From: Candidatus Woesearchaeota archaeon
Lineage (GTDB): Archaea; Nanobdellota; Nanobdellia; Woesearchaeales; GW2011-AR4
NCBI GenBank assembly: GCA_013330825.1
Contig: DUHN01000043.1
Span: forward strand, 1 to 16,467
Length of the DNA: 16,467 nucleotides
Direction: 5' to 3'
The notes under the pieces are model-generated. The model saw only the letters and a program-made list of their open reading frames with translations. It did no database searches and was not told where the DNA came from. Of this stretch, positions 1 to 6,534 are shown piece by piece (positions within the stretch are counted from its first letter, which is position 1; each line of letters starts with the position of its first letter). The translations under genes were made by a program, and so were the position numbers.

Positions 1-183
1 CTCACCTCTTCCCTGCATTTGGATTATAAGACCATCCGCCACCATCTCCGGATTTTGGAGGAGAACAGGATTATCCTGGCCATCAACAAGGGCAATTATG
101 GCGCGGTCTACTTCCTCACGCCGGAATTCGGGAAAGATTACGGAATTTTTGAGGAGATTTGGAACAGATTTGGGAAAAAGTAA
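1..183 (+). CDS. C-terminal end of a winged-helix transcriptional regulator (partial)
   Basis: The window opens inside this frame, which reads 60 codons to a TAA at 181-183. The visible part has the pattern of the recognition helix and wing of an ArsR/MarR-like winged helix-turn-helix: a LDYKTIRHHLRILEE segment (helix that contacts DNA), then NRII, a short turn with NKGNYG, and the beta strand AVYFLTPE, ending with a short charged helix. Such proteins are DNA-binding repressors or activators, usually dimeric and cytoplasmic. The N-terminal part, and any sensor domain, lies outside the window. The next gene starts 73 bases downstream on the same strand with its own TATA-like box, so co-transcription is uncertain. 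Winged-helix assignment is fairly sure; the subfamily and target are not. Confidence 0.7.
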   Translation, partial: LTSSLHLDYKTIRHHLRILEENRIILAINKGNYGAVYFLTPEFGKDYGIFEEIWNRFGKK

Positions 184-190
184 TTAAATA
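182..190 (+). promoter_or_regulatory. Candidate archaeal TATA box for the thioredoxin-like lipoprotein gene
   Basis: An AT-only stretch (AATTAAATA) overlaps the stop codon of the upstream gene. A start site about 27 bases downstream of its centre would fall near 213, giving a leader of about 42 bases that contains the GAGGTGG ribosome binding site at 245-251. The match is ordinary for archaeal TATA boxes and is not proof of activity. Confidence 0.4.
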
Positions 191-255
191 AGGATGTGCT
201 TTGTTTTCTTAACCTTTACCGGACTATTAGTATAGAAAACAAGCGAGGTGGTCTC

Positions 256-1002
256 ATGAAACTCTCCGTATTGGCGTTCTTTGCGCTCTTTGCCGTTGTG
301 GTAGCAGGCTGCTCCCAGGTCTCTCCTGAAAAAACAGCCACCTCTCAAATGGAGAAACCTGCTGGAGAGGAAGCGATGATGGTGGAAGAAGGCTTTGAGA
401 TGATCAACGGAAAGATGATGATGGTCAACGAGAAGACCAAAACTACCGTTGTGATGGAAAAGGACGCTGTTCTCAATGATGGTACCAAGGTCATGATGGA
501 TGGGGCCGTCATCAGGCCGAACGGCGAGCAGTTTGTGCTGAAAGAGGGTGAATCCATGTGGATGGACGGCTCGTTCATGGAAGCAGGGGAGATGATGGCA
601 GGAACAGAAGAAGATGCCGCTATGATGTCCGGCAACTATCAGGGAACCCATCTGGCCGGAACGACAACCCCGTATCTGGCGTTCACCAAAGCAGATTATG
701 AGAAAGCCCTTTCGGAGAACAAGGTCATCCTGCTCAATTTCTACGCCAGCTGGTGCCCGATCTGCAAGACAGAGCAAAAGGAGACAACGGCCTTCTTTGA
801 TTCATCGGACAGGGAGGATGTCGTCGGCTTCCGCGTCAACTTCAAGGACTCAGACACCGACGCCGACGAGGAAGAGTTGGCGAAGCAGTTTGGCGTGCCT
901 TATCAGCATACGAAGGTCATCGTGAAGGACGGCAAGCAGGTCTTGAAGTCGCTGGAACAGTGGGAAAAATCTGATTATGAGCAGGCGCTTTCCGCCGTCT
1001 GA
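256..1002 (+). CDS. Thioredoxin-like lipoprotein with CPIC active site
   Basis: A 248-residue exported protein. The ATG at 256 is chosen because GAGGTGG lies 4 bases upstream and the product begins with a clean lipoprotein signal: MK, a hydrophobic stretch, then VVAGC with Cys19 as the lipidated residue. Residues about 47-112 form a Met- and Gly-rich segment of short beta-hairpin style repeats (NGKMMMV, NDGTKVMMDG, EQFVLKEGE) that resembles the DUF6799 domain as I recall it; this is unchecked. Residues about 140-248 are a thioredoxin fold: NFYASWCPIC (Cys167, Cys170) and a cis-Pro region at GVPYQHT (Pro215). The protein should act outside the membrane as a thiol-disulfide oxidoreductase. Its neighbours (CcdA, DipZ-like protein, VKOR) support this. 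Oxidant or reductant direction cannot be told from sequence. Confidence 0.85.
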   Translation: MKLSVLAFFALFAVVVAGCSQVSPEKTATSQMEKPAGEEAMMVEEGFEMINGKMMMVNEKTKTTVVMEKDAVLNDGTKVMMDGAVIRPNGEQFVLKEGESMWMDGSFMEAGEMMAGTEEDAAMMSGNYQGTHLAGTTTPYLAFTKADYEKALSENKVILLNFYASWCPICKTEQKETTAFFDSSDREDVVGFRVNFKDSDTDADEEELAKQFGVPYQHTKVIVKDGKQVLKSLEQWEKSDYEQALSAV

Positions 1003-1022
1003 TTTTTCATTTCGTTGTTTTC
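1002..1022 (+). terminator. T-rich run after the lipoprotein gene
   Basis: Directly after the stop codon there are three short T-runs (ATTTTTC, ATTTC, GTTTTC) without a hairpin. Archaeal termination commonly uses oligo-T tracts alone, so this may end the transcript before the next TATA-like box at 1078. Confidence 0.3.
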
Positions 1023-1077
1023 AATGCCCATACTTTCATAAAATGGATATCCAAGAACACAGCGAATCTCAGAAAAC

Positions 1078-1085
1078 TAATTAAA
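1078..1085 (+). promoter_or_regulatory. Candidate TATA box for the small membrane protein, implying a leaderless mRNA
   Basis: TAATTAAA is centred 26-27 bases before the ATG at 1108, the usual distance between an archaeal TATA box and the transcription start. No ribosome binding site precedes this ATG, which fits a leaderless message. The same geometry recurs elsewhere in the window. Confidence 0.45.
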
Positions 1086-1107
1086 GGGCAATCGGAAGGC
1101 CAACCAC

Positions 1108-1392
1108 ATGGAAATCCAGATGATGCTGTCCAATGTCTTTACCGGCATTAACTTAGCATTGGCGCTGATCTTGTTTATTCTCTACCTGCGGATGTTCCTC
1201 AAGACAAGGTCCAGCTTCACCATTGGGCTCTTGCTCTTCGCTGCCCTCTTTGTCATCCAGAACGCAGTCTCCTTTTACTTCTTCATCACCATGATGCCCT
1301 ATTTCGTTCCCGAGGTTGCGTCCTATGTCCTCAGCCTCACATTGCTCCAGACCATTGCCCTTGCGGTATTGAACTGGATCACGTGGAAATAA
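1108..1392 (+). CDS. Small three-helix membrane protein of unknown function
   Basis: A 94-residue protein that is nearly all hydrophobic, with three likely transmembrane segments at about residues 9-29 (TGINLALALILFILYLRMF), 36-57 (FTIGLLLFAALFVIQNAVSFYF) and 67-91. A short basic loop (KTRSS) separates the first two, suggesting that loop is cytoplasmic. There is no Cys and no recognisable active-site motif, so it is not itself a thiol enzyme. It lies 9 bases before the CcdA-like gene, so the two are probably co-transcribed. It could be a small partner of the redox membrane proteins or an unrelated integral protein. I do not recognise its family. Confidence 0.7.
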   Translation: MEIQMMLSNVFTGINLALALILFILYLRMFLKTRSSFTIGLLLFAALFVIQNAVSFYFFITMMPYFVPEVASYVLSLTLLQTIALAVLNWITWK

Positions 1393-1401
1393 ACCAGAAA
1401 A

Positions 1402-2175
1402 ATGGAAAAGAAAACTGAAGAAAAAGAGTTGGATGTCCGCCCCCTGAAAAAGCGGGACTGGCGCATCTTCCTGTGCAGCGTGTTCTTCGTGCTCGGCTTC
1501 TCGCTGGTGTTCTCCCTTGTCGGAGTGCTGCTGCAGAGCGCGCTGGCGGGGATTTCATACAGCGCGCAGCAGTGGCTCGGCAGGATTGGTGGGATGATTA
1601 TCATCCTGTTTGGAATTTTTCTATTGGGGCTCATCAAGATACCGTTTCTCGAGCAGGAGCACAAGTTCAGGGTAAAGCGGAAGTTCGGCTCTGCATATCT
1701 TGCCTCCTTCGTCTTCGGCGCGGCGTTCGCCGTCGGATGGAGCCCGTGCGTGGGGGCCGTGCTCGGCGCGGTCCTCACCCTGGCGGCGACGCAGCCCGGC
1801 TCCGCGTTCTTCCTGCTCATCGCGTACACGCTCGGCCTCGGCATCCCGTTCCTGGTCGTGGGCCTCTTCGTCAATGAGGCGCAGGCATTCATCCATCGCT
1901 GGGAAAAATGGCTGAAGTACCTCACCTACGTCTTCGGGGCGTTCCTCATCGCGATCGGCGTCCTGGTGTTCACCGGCCAGCTCAGCAGGGTGGCCAACCT
2001 CGCCTTCGCCGCCGACCTGCTCATCGCGCTGGACATCGGCAGCGTGGGGGCAGGAGCGTCGCTCAACCTCGGCATCGCATTCCTTGCAGGATTGGTGTCT
2101 TTCCTGAGCCCTTGCGTTCTCCCTTTGATTCCTGGCTTTCTGTCCTATCTTGCTTCTTTATCGGTAAAAAAGTGA
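1402..2175 (+). CDS. CcdA/DsbD-type thiol electron-transfer membrane protein, circularly permuted
   Basis: CcdA proteins move reducing electrons from cytoplasmic thioredoxin across the membrane to exported thioredoxin-like proteins, using one Cys in each of two inverted repeats. Both motifs are present in this 257-residue protein but in reversed order. The helices run in the order normally called TM2 (VFFVLGFSLVFSLVG, about 28-49), TM3 (61-80), TM4 with GAAFAVGWSPC (Cys116), TM5 (135-157), TM6 (173-191), and finally the usual TM1 motif FLAGLVSFLSPCVLPLIPG (Cys238) at the extreme C-terminus. In ordinary CcdA that last segment is the N-terminus. The charged N-terminal KKTEEKE to KKRDW stretch matches what would be the TM1-TM2 loop. 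The next gene, a DipZ-like thioredoxin, starts 5 bases after the stop and is the probable electron acceptor. Family is sure; whether the permuted form works is inference. Confidence 0.88.
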   Translation: MEKKTEEKELDVRPLKKRDWRIFLCSVFFVLGFSLVFSLVGVLLQSALAGISYSAQQWLGRIGGMIIILFGIFLLGLIKIPFLEQEHKFRVKRKFGSAYLASFVFGAAFAVGWSPCVGAVLGAVLTLAATQPGSAFFLLIAYTLGLGIPFLVVGLFVNEAQAFIHRWEKWLKYLTYVFGAFLIAIGVLVFTGQLSRVANLAFAADLLIALDIGSVGAGASLNLGIAFLAGLVSFLSPCVLPLIPGFLSYLASLSVKK

Positions 2176-2180
2176 TTGTG

Positions 2181-3380
2181 ATGAAAGGAAAAACCATTGC
2201 GCTCATTATTGTGCTCATCGCCATAGCCGGCTCCATCTATTACCTGGAATCAGGCAAGGCGTCCTTGTCTGCGCAGCAGCCGGATACTCTGGAGACTGAA
2301 GGCAACAATCAACAGACTCAAATCAACAGCAACGAAAGCAGGCAGGCATTAACGCCTTACCGGCAATGGGAGCGCTCGTTAACAGCAGAGGACAGGAAGC
2401 GCATCGCGGACAAGGAGAAGCTCTACCAGAAAGTCCCGGAGCTTGCGGGCATCTCCGGCTACCTGAACGCCCCCGAGGGCATGAAAATCTCCGATTTCAG
2501 GGGCAAGGTCGTGCTGGTGGATTTCTGGACCTATACCTGCATCAACTGCATCCGCACCCTGCCGTATCTGACGGAATGGGACAGGAGATACAGGGATGAG
2601 GGACTGGTCATCATCGGCGTGCATACCCCTGAATTCGAGTTTGAGAAAGAATATGATAATGTGAAGATGGCCATGGGGAAGTACGGCATCGGGTACCGGG
2701 TGGTGCAGGACAACGACTATGCGACGTGGAAAGCGTTCGGCAACCGCTTCTGGCCGCGGAAATACCTGGTGGATGCGGACGGGTTCATCCGCTACGACCA
2801 CATTGGCGAGGGAGGGTACACCGAGACCGAGCAGAAGATCCAGGAGCTGCTCATGGAGCGGGGGGCGCGCCTCGGCAACATGAGCACGACGCAGCTCGAG
2901 GACAAGACCCCCCGGAGACAGCAGACGCCGGAGCTGTATGCCGGCTATGGATTCGCGCTGCCGCGCGGGCAGGATATCGGGAACCCGGGAGGGATGCAGC
3001 CGGGCGAGGCCGCCGATTATCTCATCCAGGGCGCGCTGAAAAATGATGCCATCTATCTCAACGGAAGATGGCAGAGCAACGAGGACAACCTTGAGGCGAA
3101 GGAAGGCAACGCGGCCATCATGCTCGCGTTCACCGCGTCCTCGGCCAACATCGTGGCATTGAAGCAGGACACCCCCTTGAAATTATTTGTCGGGATCGAC
3201 GGCCAGCCCGTCTCCAAGGAGCAGGCGGGGGACGACGTCATCGTCGGAGAAAGCCAGTCCTACATCCTTGTCGCCGAGCCGCGGCTCTACAATGCCGTCA
3301 ACGGCGCTTATGGCACCCATCTGCTGACGCTGGCCGTGGAGAGGGAAGGCTTCGCGTTCAGCGCGTTCACGTTCGGCTGA
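2181..3380 (+). CDS. DipZ-like membrane-anchored thioredoxin/redoxin with C-terminal beta domain
   Basis: A 399-residue protein. The ATG at 2181 is 5 bases after the ccdA-like gene, and the frame upstream of it encodes only a shadow of that gene. Residues 5-21 form a signal anchor with no lipobox, followed by a Gln/Asn/Ser-rich linker to about 55. A thioredoxin/TlpA-like domain covers about 82-225: VLVDFWTYTCINC with Cys120 and Cys123, GVHTPEFEFEKE, and a cis-Pro region at NRFWPRKYLVD (Pro192). Residues about 245-399 match the C-terminal jelly-roll (CBM-like) region of mycobacterial DipZ in order and style (TPELYAGYG, YLNGRWQ, LFVGIDGQPV, ending LLTLAVE..GFAFSAFTFG). In DipZ, CcdA, thioredoxin and this domain are one polypeptide; here CcdA is a separate adjacent gene. 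It probably accepts electrons from that CcdA and reduces exported disulfides. Confidence 0.88.
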   Translation: MKGKTIALIIVLIAIAGSIYYLESGKASLSAQQPDTLETEGNNQQTQINSNESRQALTPYRQWERSLTAEDRKRIADKEKLYQKVPELAGISGYLNAPEGMKISDFRGKVVLVDFWTYTCINCIRTLPYLTEWDRRYRDEGLVIIGVHTPEFEFEKEYDNVKMAMGKYGIGYRVVQDNDYATWKAFGNRFWPRKYLVDADGFIRYDHIGEGGYTETEQKIQELLMERGARLGNMSTTQLEDKTPRRQQTPELYAGYGFALPRGQDIGNPGGMQPGEAADYLIQGALKNDAIYLNGRWQSNEDNLEAKEGNAAIMLAFTASSANIVALKQDTPLKLFVGIDGQPVSKEQAGDDVIVGESQSYILVAEPRLYNAVNGAYGTHLLTLAVEREGFAFSAFTFG

Positions 3381-3427
3381 CTGGCCTTTGTCTCTTACAA
3401 CCACTCCTGCATCGGTTTTGCCGTGCG

Positions 3428-3835
3428 CTAGAGCATGTATGCACTCATCACGAGCAGCGCGATGTTGAGGGCATAGATGATGGTGCACAGCGGGCAGGCT
3501 ACCCTGAGCCTGAAGAAGGAGACGTACGCCAGATAGACGGAGCCGAGCACCGCAGGGGCAGACAGGGCAAACAATGCCCCAGTCTGGCCAAGCCATGCCA
3601 GCGCCAGGGCGAGGGCGTAGAAGGCGAGGCCATAGAGGGAGTTGGGCAGGATGAACAAAGCGCCATGCCCGCTGTCTAGGGCCTTGGTGCAGGATATCTT
3701 CTCGCTGATGTCGCAGACCGGCTTGTAGCCCTTGTCCTTGGCCAGCTTTTGCTTGACGCGGAAGGCGTAGAGGGATATGAGCATGCCGAGGGCGGAAAGG
3801 ATGATGAGGGAGATTGTCGGTGCGTCCATGCTCAT
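3428..3835 (-). CDS. VKOR-family disulfide-forming membrane enzyme
   Basis: VKOR homologues oxidise quinone-linked thiols and drive disulfide formation outside the membrane, replacing DsbB. This 135-residue protein has four likely membrane helices and the family residues in order: a first Cys pair in the loop after helix 1 (VCDISEKISC, Cys41 and Cys49), the NSLYGL segment carrying the conserved Ser (Ser66), and the catalytic CPLC (Cys114 and Cys117) at the start of the last helix. It is the minimal form without a fused thioredoxin domain, so a separate thioredoxin-like partner is needed; the CPIC lipoprotein and the CINC protein on the other strand nearby are candidates. A second ATG at 3829 is also possible. 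It ends 47 bases from the convergent DipZ-like gene. Confidence 0.9.
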   Translation of the reverse strand: MSMDAPTISLIILSALGMLISLYAFRVKQKLAKDKGYKPVCDISEKISCTKALDSGHGALFILPNSLYGLAFYALALALAWLGQTGALFALSAPAVLGSVYLAYVSFFRLRVACPLCTIIYALNIALLVMSAYML

Positions 3836-3900
3836 GCCCTGTTATGTCCTTACCCTCACTTTCCACACGAAATGCTCCAAGAGGCCTTTGGGCATGATGA

Positions 3901-3908
3901 TATATAAA
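3901..3908 (-). promoter_or_regulatory. Candidate TATA box for the VKOR gene
   Basis: Read on the minus strand this is TTTATATA. A start near 3878 would give a leader of about 42 bases before the VKOR ATG at 3835. It lies only a few bases after the stop codon of the upstream kinase-like gene, so VKOR probably has its own promoter. Confidence 0.45.
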
Positions 3909-3912
3909 GATA

Positions 3913-5052
3913 TCAGGCTGAAACCCGGGCCTCGTCCAGAATCATCTGCGCTATGACGTCGATGGGCTCAAGTTCGGCAGCGGGCCTCTTGAATGATGCC
4001 GAAGCCCTCCTGATGGTCTCTTCCTGCAAGGCATCCTCCCTGTTGAAGTTGCCAAAATAAGCATCCAAGACCATGTTAATCTCGACAGGTTCCATAGGCG
4101 GGGCCTCGGCTGGAAACAGGTAAGCAGTCATTTTTCCAAGGCTCTCTATGACACACTTCACATCAATCGCCTTGTTGAGGGCATCTTCCTCCCTCATGCC
4201 CCTAAGCTTCCTTGAGGTGTGCCAATCCATCAGGAAGGGCACTCCATCAACATCGTACACATTTCCCAGATGCGGCTGGTGATGGACCAATCCATGGTCG
4301 TGCAATTCCCGCAGCCCTTCTACGAAGGAGATGATGAACGGATACGCCTCTTTGTAGTACATACCGAGCATCTGCGGGGTTTTTTCGACTACTCCTTGGA
4401 CTGTTGATATGAGATCAAGATAATGGACACCGAGCCTTCTTCCAACAAACGGCACGGAATAAACGACAAAACCGAAGGGCCCTCCCTCATTGGAAAGGCT
4501 TTGTTCGTTGAAGAAGCCATAAGCCTCCACTAAAGGCGTTTTCAATCGTGATAATTGGAGCTTTTGTGCCCTCATGGTGTTGATGACCGTAGTGCTTAAT
4601 TCTTCGTTGGTGTAGGCTCCCATAGCCCTGTACGCCGGCCGGGAATCCAATCGTCTATTGCCCTCTGCGTGCGCCGTCGTCATTGTACCCTCCGGCATGG
4701 TCCCGATAAAATTTTCAGAAGTGGGCGGCTCAAACGGAGCATTTTTCTTCATATGCGCGATGTGGCCTCCGTTCGCCGTGATTCTTTTGTACCCAATCCC
4801 GTTTATCTGGAGCGCCCCAAGATTCATTCCATTATAACGCGTTTCCCGGCTTCTTTTGAGGAGAATGCCTCTTCCGCCCTCATACCCGTCCGTGATATCA
4901 GAAGGAGAGGCTTCCCAGCTGCTGGCGGAAAGAATCCGGCCTATCTCTCCCTGATCAAGCGTAGAGCCGGGAGGCACATGCATCGTTACCCTGAATCTTC
5001 CGCGATGCTCGTACGTTCTCGTCTGGCCCGCCACAATATCCAATGGTCCCAT
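3913..5052 (-). CDS. Protein-kinase-fold protein with altered catalytic loop (possible pseudokinase)
   Basis: A 379-residue cytoplasmic protein. The C-lobe pattern is visible at 236-285: AYPFIISFVEGLRELHDHGLV, the catalytic loop HHQPHLGN (257-264), a short hairpin VYDVDGVP and the metal-binding equivalent FLMDWHTS (Asp276). In RIO, ABC1 and aminoglycoside-phosphotransferase-like kinases the loop is HGDxHxGN; here the base Asp is Gln259, encoded by CAG, while the later His261, Asn264 and Asp276 are kept. Lys66 (GILLKR) is a possible ATP-binding lysine, but the N-lobe is divergent and about 230 residues long. The protein may be an inactive or unusual kinase. It lies 18 bases after the small beta-rich gene and is probably co-transcribed with it. 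Kinase fold is fairly sure; substrate is unknown. Confidence 0.65.
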   Translation of the reverse strand: MGPLDIVAGQTRTYEHRGRFRVTMHVPPGSTLDQGEIGRILSASSWEASPSDITDGYEGGRGILLKRSRETRYNGMNLGALQINGIGYKRITANGGHIAHMKKNAPFEPPTSENFIGTMPEGTMTTAHAEGNRRLDSRPAYRAMGAYTNEELSTTVINTMRAQKLQLSRLKTPLVEAYGFFNEQSLSNEGGPFGFVVYSVPFVGRRLGVHYLDLISTVQGVVEKTPQMLGMYYKEAYPFIISFVEGLRELHDHGLVHHQPHLGNVYDVDGVPFLMDWHTSRKLRGMREEDALNKAIDVKCVIESLGKMTAYLFPAEAPPMEPVEINMVLDAYFGNFNREDALQEETIRRASASFKRPAAELEPIDVIAQMILDEARVSA

Positions 5053-5070
5053 CGCTCTTAGAAATCCTTA

Positions 5071-5496
5071 TTATTGATCTCCACTACGATAAAGTTCCAA
5101 GTCAAGCGCTTTCAAGTCAACAATGGGGAGGTATCCCTCACCTTCCCCTGCCTTCACCAGGTTTGGGTCTTGTACCCTTGCAAGGAGACCCCTGGCCGCT
5201 ATGGGCTGCCCTTCAGCCTTTGCCCGGGTGAGTATATCGACGAGTTCATTGCCCCGCGTATGGCCTTCCTGGAGCGTGCTTTTGCCATCGGGAACGGTGT
5301 AAGGGTGGCTATTCAGGAACCTCACATGGAGAGGACCATCCTCGCCGGGGAGCTTCGCATAGACTGTGGCCAATCCTGGCAAACCATCGACGGAGATGAT
5401 TTTTTCAGGAACGCCAAAAACAGTTACAGATTTTCCCTCATAATGGGGGTTCAATGCCTGGCTGACGCTCAGCGGCACACCCATCTTCGCTGCCAT
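5071..5496 (-). CDS. Small beta-rich protein, possible OB-like fold, unknown function
   Basis: A 141-residue soluble protein read from the ATG at 5496; an in-frame GTG lies just before it. The ATG is preferred because a TATA box is centred 26 bases upstream. The pattern of strands suggests a single beta barrel: GKSVTVFGVPEKI, ATVYAKLPGEDGPLHVRFLN, a helix-like stretch with NELVDILTRAKAEG, then QPIAARGLLARVQD and GYLPIVDLKALDLE. This order resembles an OB-type domain, which often binds nucleic acid or protein, but no family motif is recognised. It is the first gene of a two-gene unit with the kinase-fold gene. The OB-fold idea is an inference from strand pattern only. Confidence 0.6.
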   Translation of the reverse strand: MAAKMGVPLSVSQALNPHYEGKSVTVFGVPEKIISVDGLPGLATVYAKLPGEDGPLHVRFLNSHPYTVPDGKSTLQEGHTRGNELVDILTRAKAEGQPIAARGLLARVQDPNLVKAGEGEGYLPIVDLKALDLELYRSGDQ

Positions 5497-5517
5497 CACT
5501 GGAGAAACGCCGGGAGG

Positions 5518-5526
5518 TTTATAATC
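5518..5526 (-). promoter_or_regulatory. TATA box for the small beta-rich / kinase-fold gene pair
   Basis: On the minus strand the site reads GATTATAAA, centred 26 bases before the ATG at 5496. No ribosome binding site is present, which fits a leaderless mRNA and selects the ATG over the GTG one codon upstream. Confidence 0.55.
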
Positions 5527-5592
5527 TTTTTTGTTATCATTGTGGGGGAGTAGTATCGAGGGAGCAGGATGCCTGGAAATTCTTCAAACCAC

Positions 5593-6123
5593 CTATGCTA
5601 TAAGATTCATCAAGTACTGGAGTTGATTCTGGTCATATTCCGCCTTCATTGATTTTAAAGGTTCTTTTTTTAGCGCGATATGCCTTTCGATGCACTGGTT
5701 TCGGATTATCCGTAATGGCAATCCCCCGATCAGCTCGCGCGCGAAAAGGCTGGCTTCCTGCTCCTTTTCAAGCTTATTTTTGAAATTGACGTCCCCATGA
5801 AGGATCGCATGCCCCAATTCATGCGCCTTGTACCACGCCCTGAACTGGGGCGTCCCATAGATAGGAAAAAATACCAGAGGAGGCGCATAAGCAGCCATGG
5901 TTGACCTCCGAACCGTGTTGGGCTCAACGACACGCTCGTCCTCAATTACCCTAATTTTCTGAGCAGCAAAAATGTGGTCCAAATCCACCATATCCCCCTG
6001 AGAATGCTGGGATCTGAGCATTCTTGCCTGCTCAATAATCTGTGTTTGTGTCTCGGCGTATATCGCATTCGTTCTAGTAGTCCTTATCAGGCCGCGGATA
6101 ATGTGTGAAAGCTCTTCTTCCAT
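5593..6123 (-). CDS. ImmA/IrrE-like zinc metallopeptidase
   Basis: A 176-residue protein with the zinc-peptidase signature AHELGHAILHG (His101, Glu102, His105) and a downstream EQEASLFARELI helix whose Glu123 is the likely third zinc ligand. This is the arrangement of the M78 (ImmA/IrrE) family, which in bacteria cleaves a repressor or transcription regulator, often in phage, mobile-element or stress circuits. The N-terminal part (1-50) is helical and charged. No helix-turn-helix domain is fused, and no XRE-type partner is seen next to it. It starts 7 bases after the stop of the preceding small gene, so the two are probably one transcript and the small protein could be its substrate or partner. 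Family is quite sure; target is unknown. Confidence 0.82.
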   Translation of the reverse strand: MEEELSHIIRGLIRTTRTNAIYAETQTQIIEQARMLRSQHSQGDMVDLDHIFAAQKIRVIEDERVVEPNTVRRSTMAAYAPPLVFFPIYGTPQFRAWYKAHELGHAILHGDVNFKNKLEKEQEASLFARELIGGLPLRIIRNQCIERHIALKKEPLKSMKAEYDQNQLQYLMNLIA

Positions 6124-6130
6124 AGTGTAC

Positions 6131-6463
6131 TCATAATTTGATTGGACACGGTTTCCCGAAACCGGAATGGTAATAGTTCTGCGCCGAGACCATTTTCCCG
6201 GGGTGGAGTGCTAAGTATGCCAGCGAGCCTGCAACAGTCGCTTTATGACAGTTCCGCATCATCGTTTCTCTTGTGCCTTCCAATCTGGCATATTCCTCCA
6301 GCCCCATTGCATCTTGGTAAGTGATTCCTTTGGTTTTATAATCTAACATAGTGTCGCAGAATGTGTCAGCCAGACTATACGCAGCATAAAGAGAGGCTAC
6401 TATCTGTGTAATGCTATTTCCGGCATTGCCCGATGGTTCAAGTTTAGTCGCCTTGTCTGGCAT
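6131..6463 (-). CDS. Small helical protein of unknown function, upstream of the ImmA-like gene
   Basis: A 110-residue protein read from the ATG at 6463. That start has AAGG 7 bases upstream, whereas the in-frame ATG at 6469 has it too close and one at 6487 has no support. The sequence suggests mostly helices: NSITQIVASLYAAYSLADTF, then a region with EEYARLEGTRETMMRNC, and VAGSLAYLALHPGK. It has three Cys residues and a polar end (KPCPIKL). No helix-turn-helix, membrane segment or catalytic motif is evident. It sits 7 bases before the metallopeptidase gene in the same direction. Family not recognised. Confidence 0.6.
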   Translation of the reverse strand: MPDKATKLEPSGNAGNSITQIVASLYAAYSLADTFCDTMLDYKTKGITYQDAMGLEEYARLEGTRETMMRNCHKATVAGSLAYLALHPGKMVSAQNYYHSGFGKPCPIKL

Positions 6464-6488
6464 AATCATTCCTTGGAAGTAGTACACA

Positions 6489-6498
6489 ACTTAAAAAC
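6489..6498 (-). promoter_or_regulatory. Weak TATA-like box for the small protein / ImmA-like pair
   Basis: The minus strand reads GTTTTTAAG here. A start about 27 bases on would fall between the alternative ATGs at 6469 and 6463. The match is poor, so this is tentative. Confidence 0.3.
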
Positions 6499-6534
6499 GT
6501 ATCGCCAATTTTTCAAAAGCACAAAAAGAGCAAG

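Noticed and set aside
1402..2175. Possibility that the ccdA-like gene is simply truncated at the N-terminus
   Set aside because: The missing first helix is present at the C-terminus in frame, so the content is complete but reordered.
1908..2180. Extension of the DipZ-like frame upstream of 2181
   Set aside because: It overlaps the ccdA-like gene, is Arg/Pro-rich, and the signal anchor begins properly at 2181.
3183..3866. Open frame covering the VKOR gene in another minus-strand frame
   Set aside because: Lacks membrane helices or any motif, whereas the frame at 3428-3835 carries all VKOR residues.
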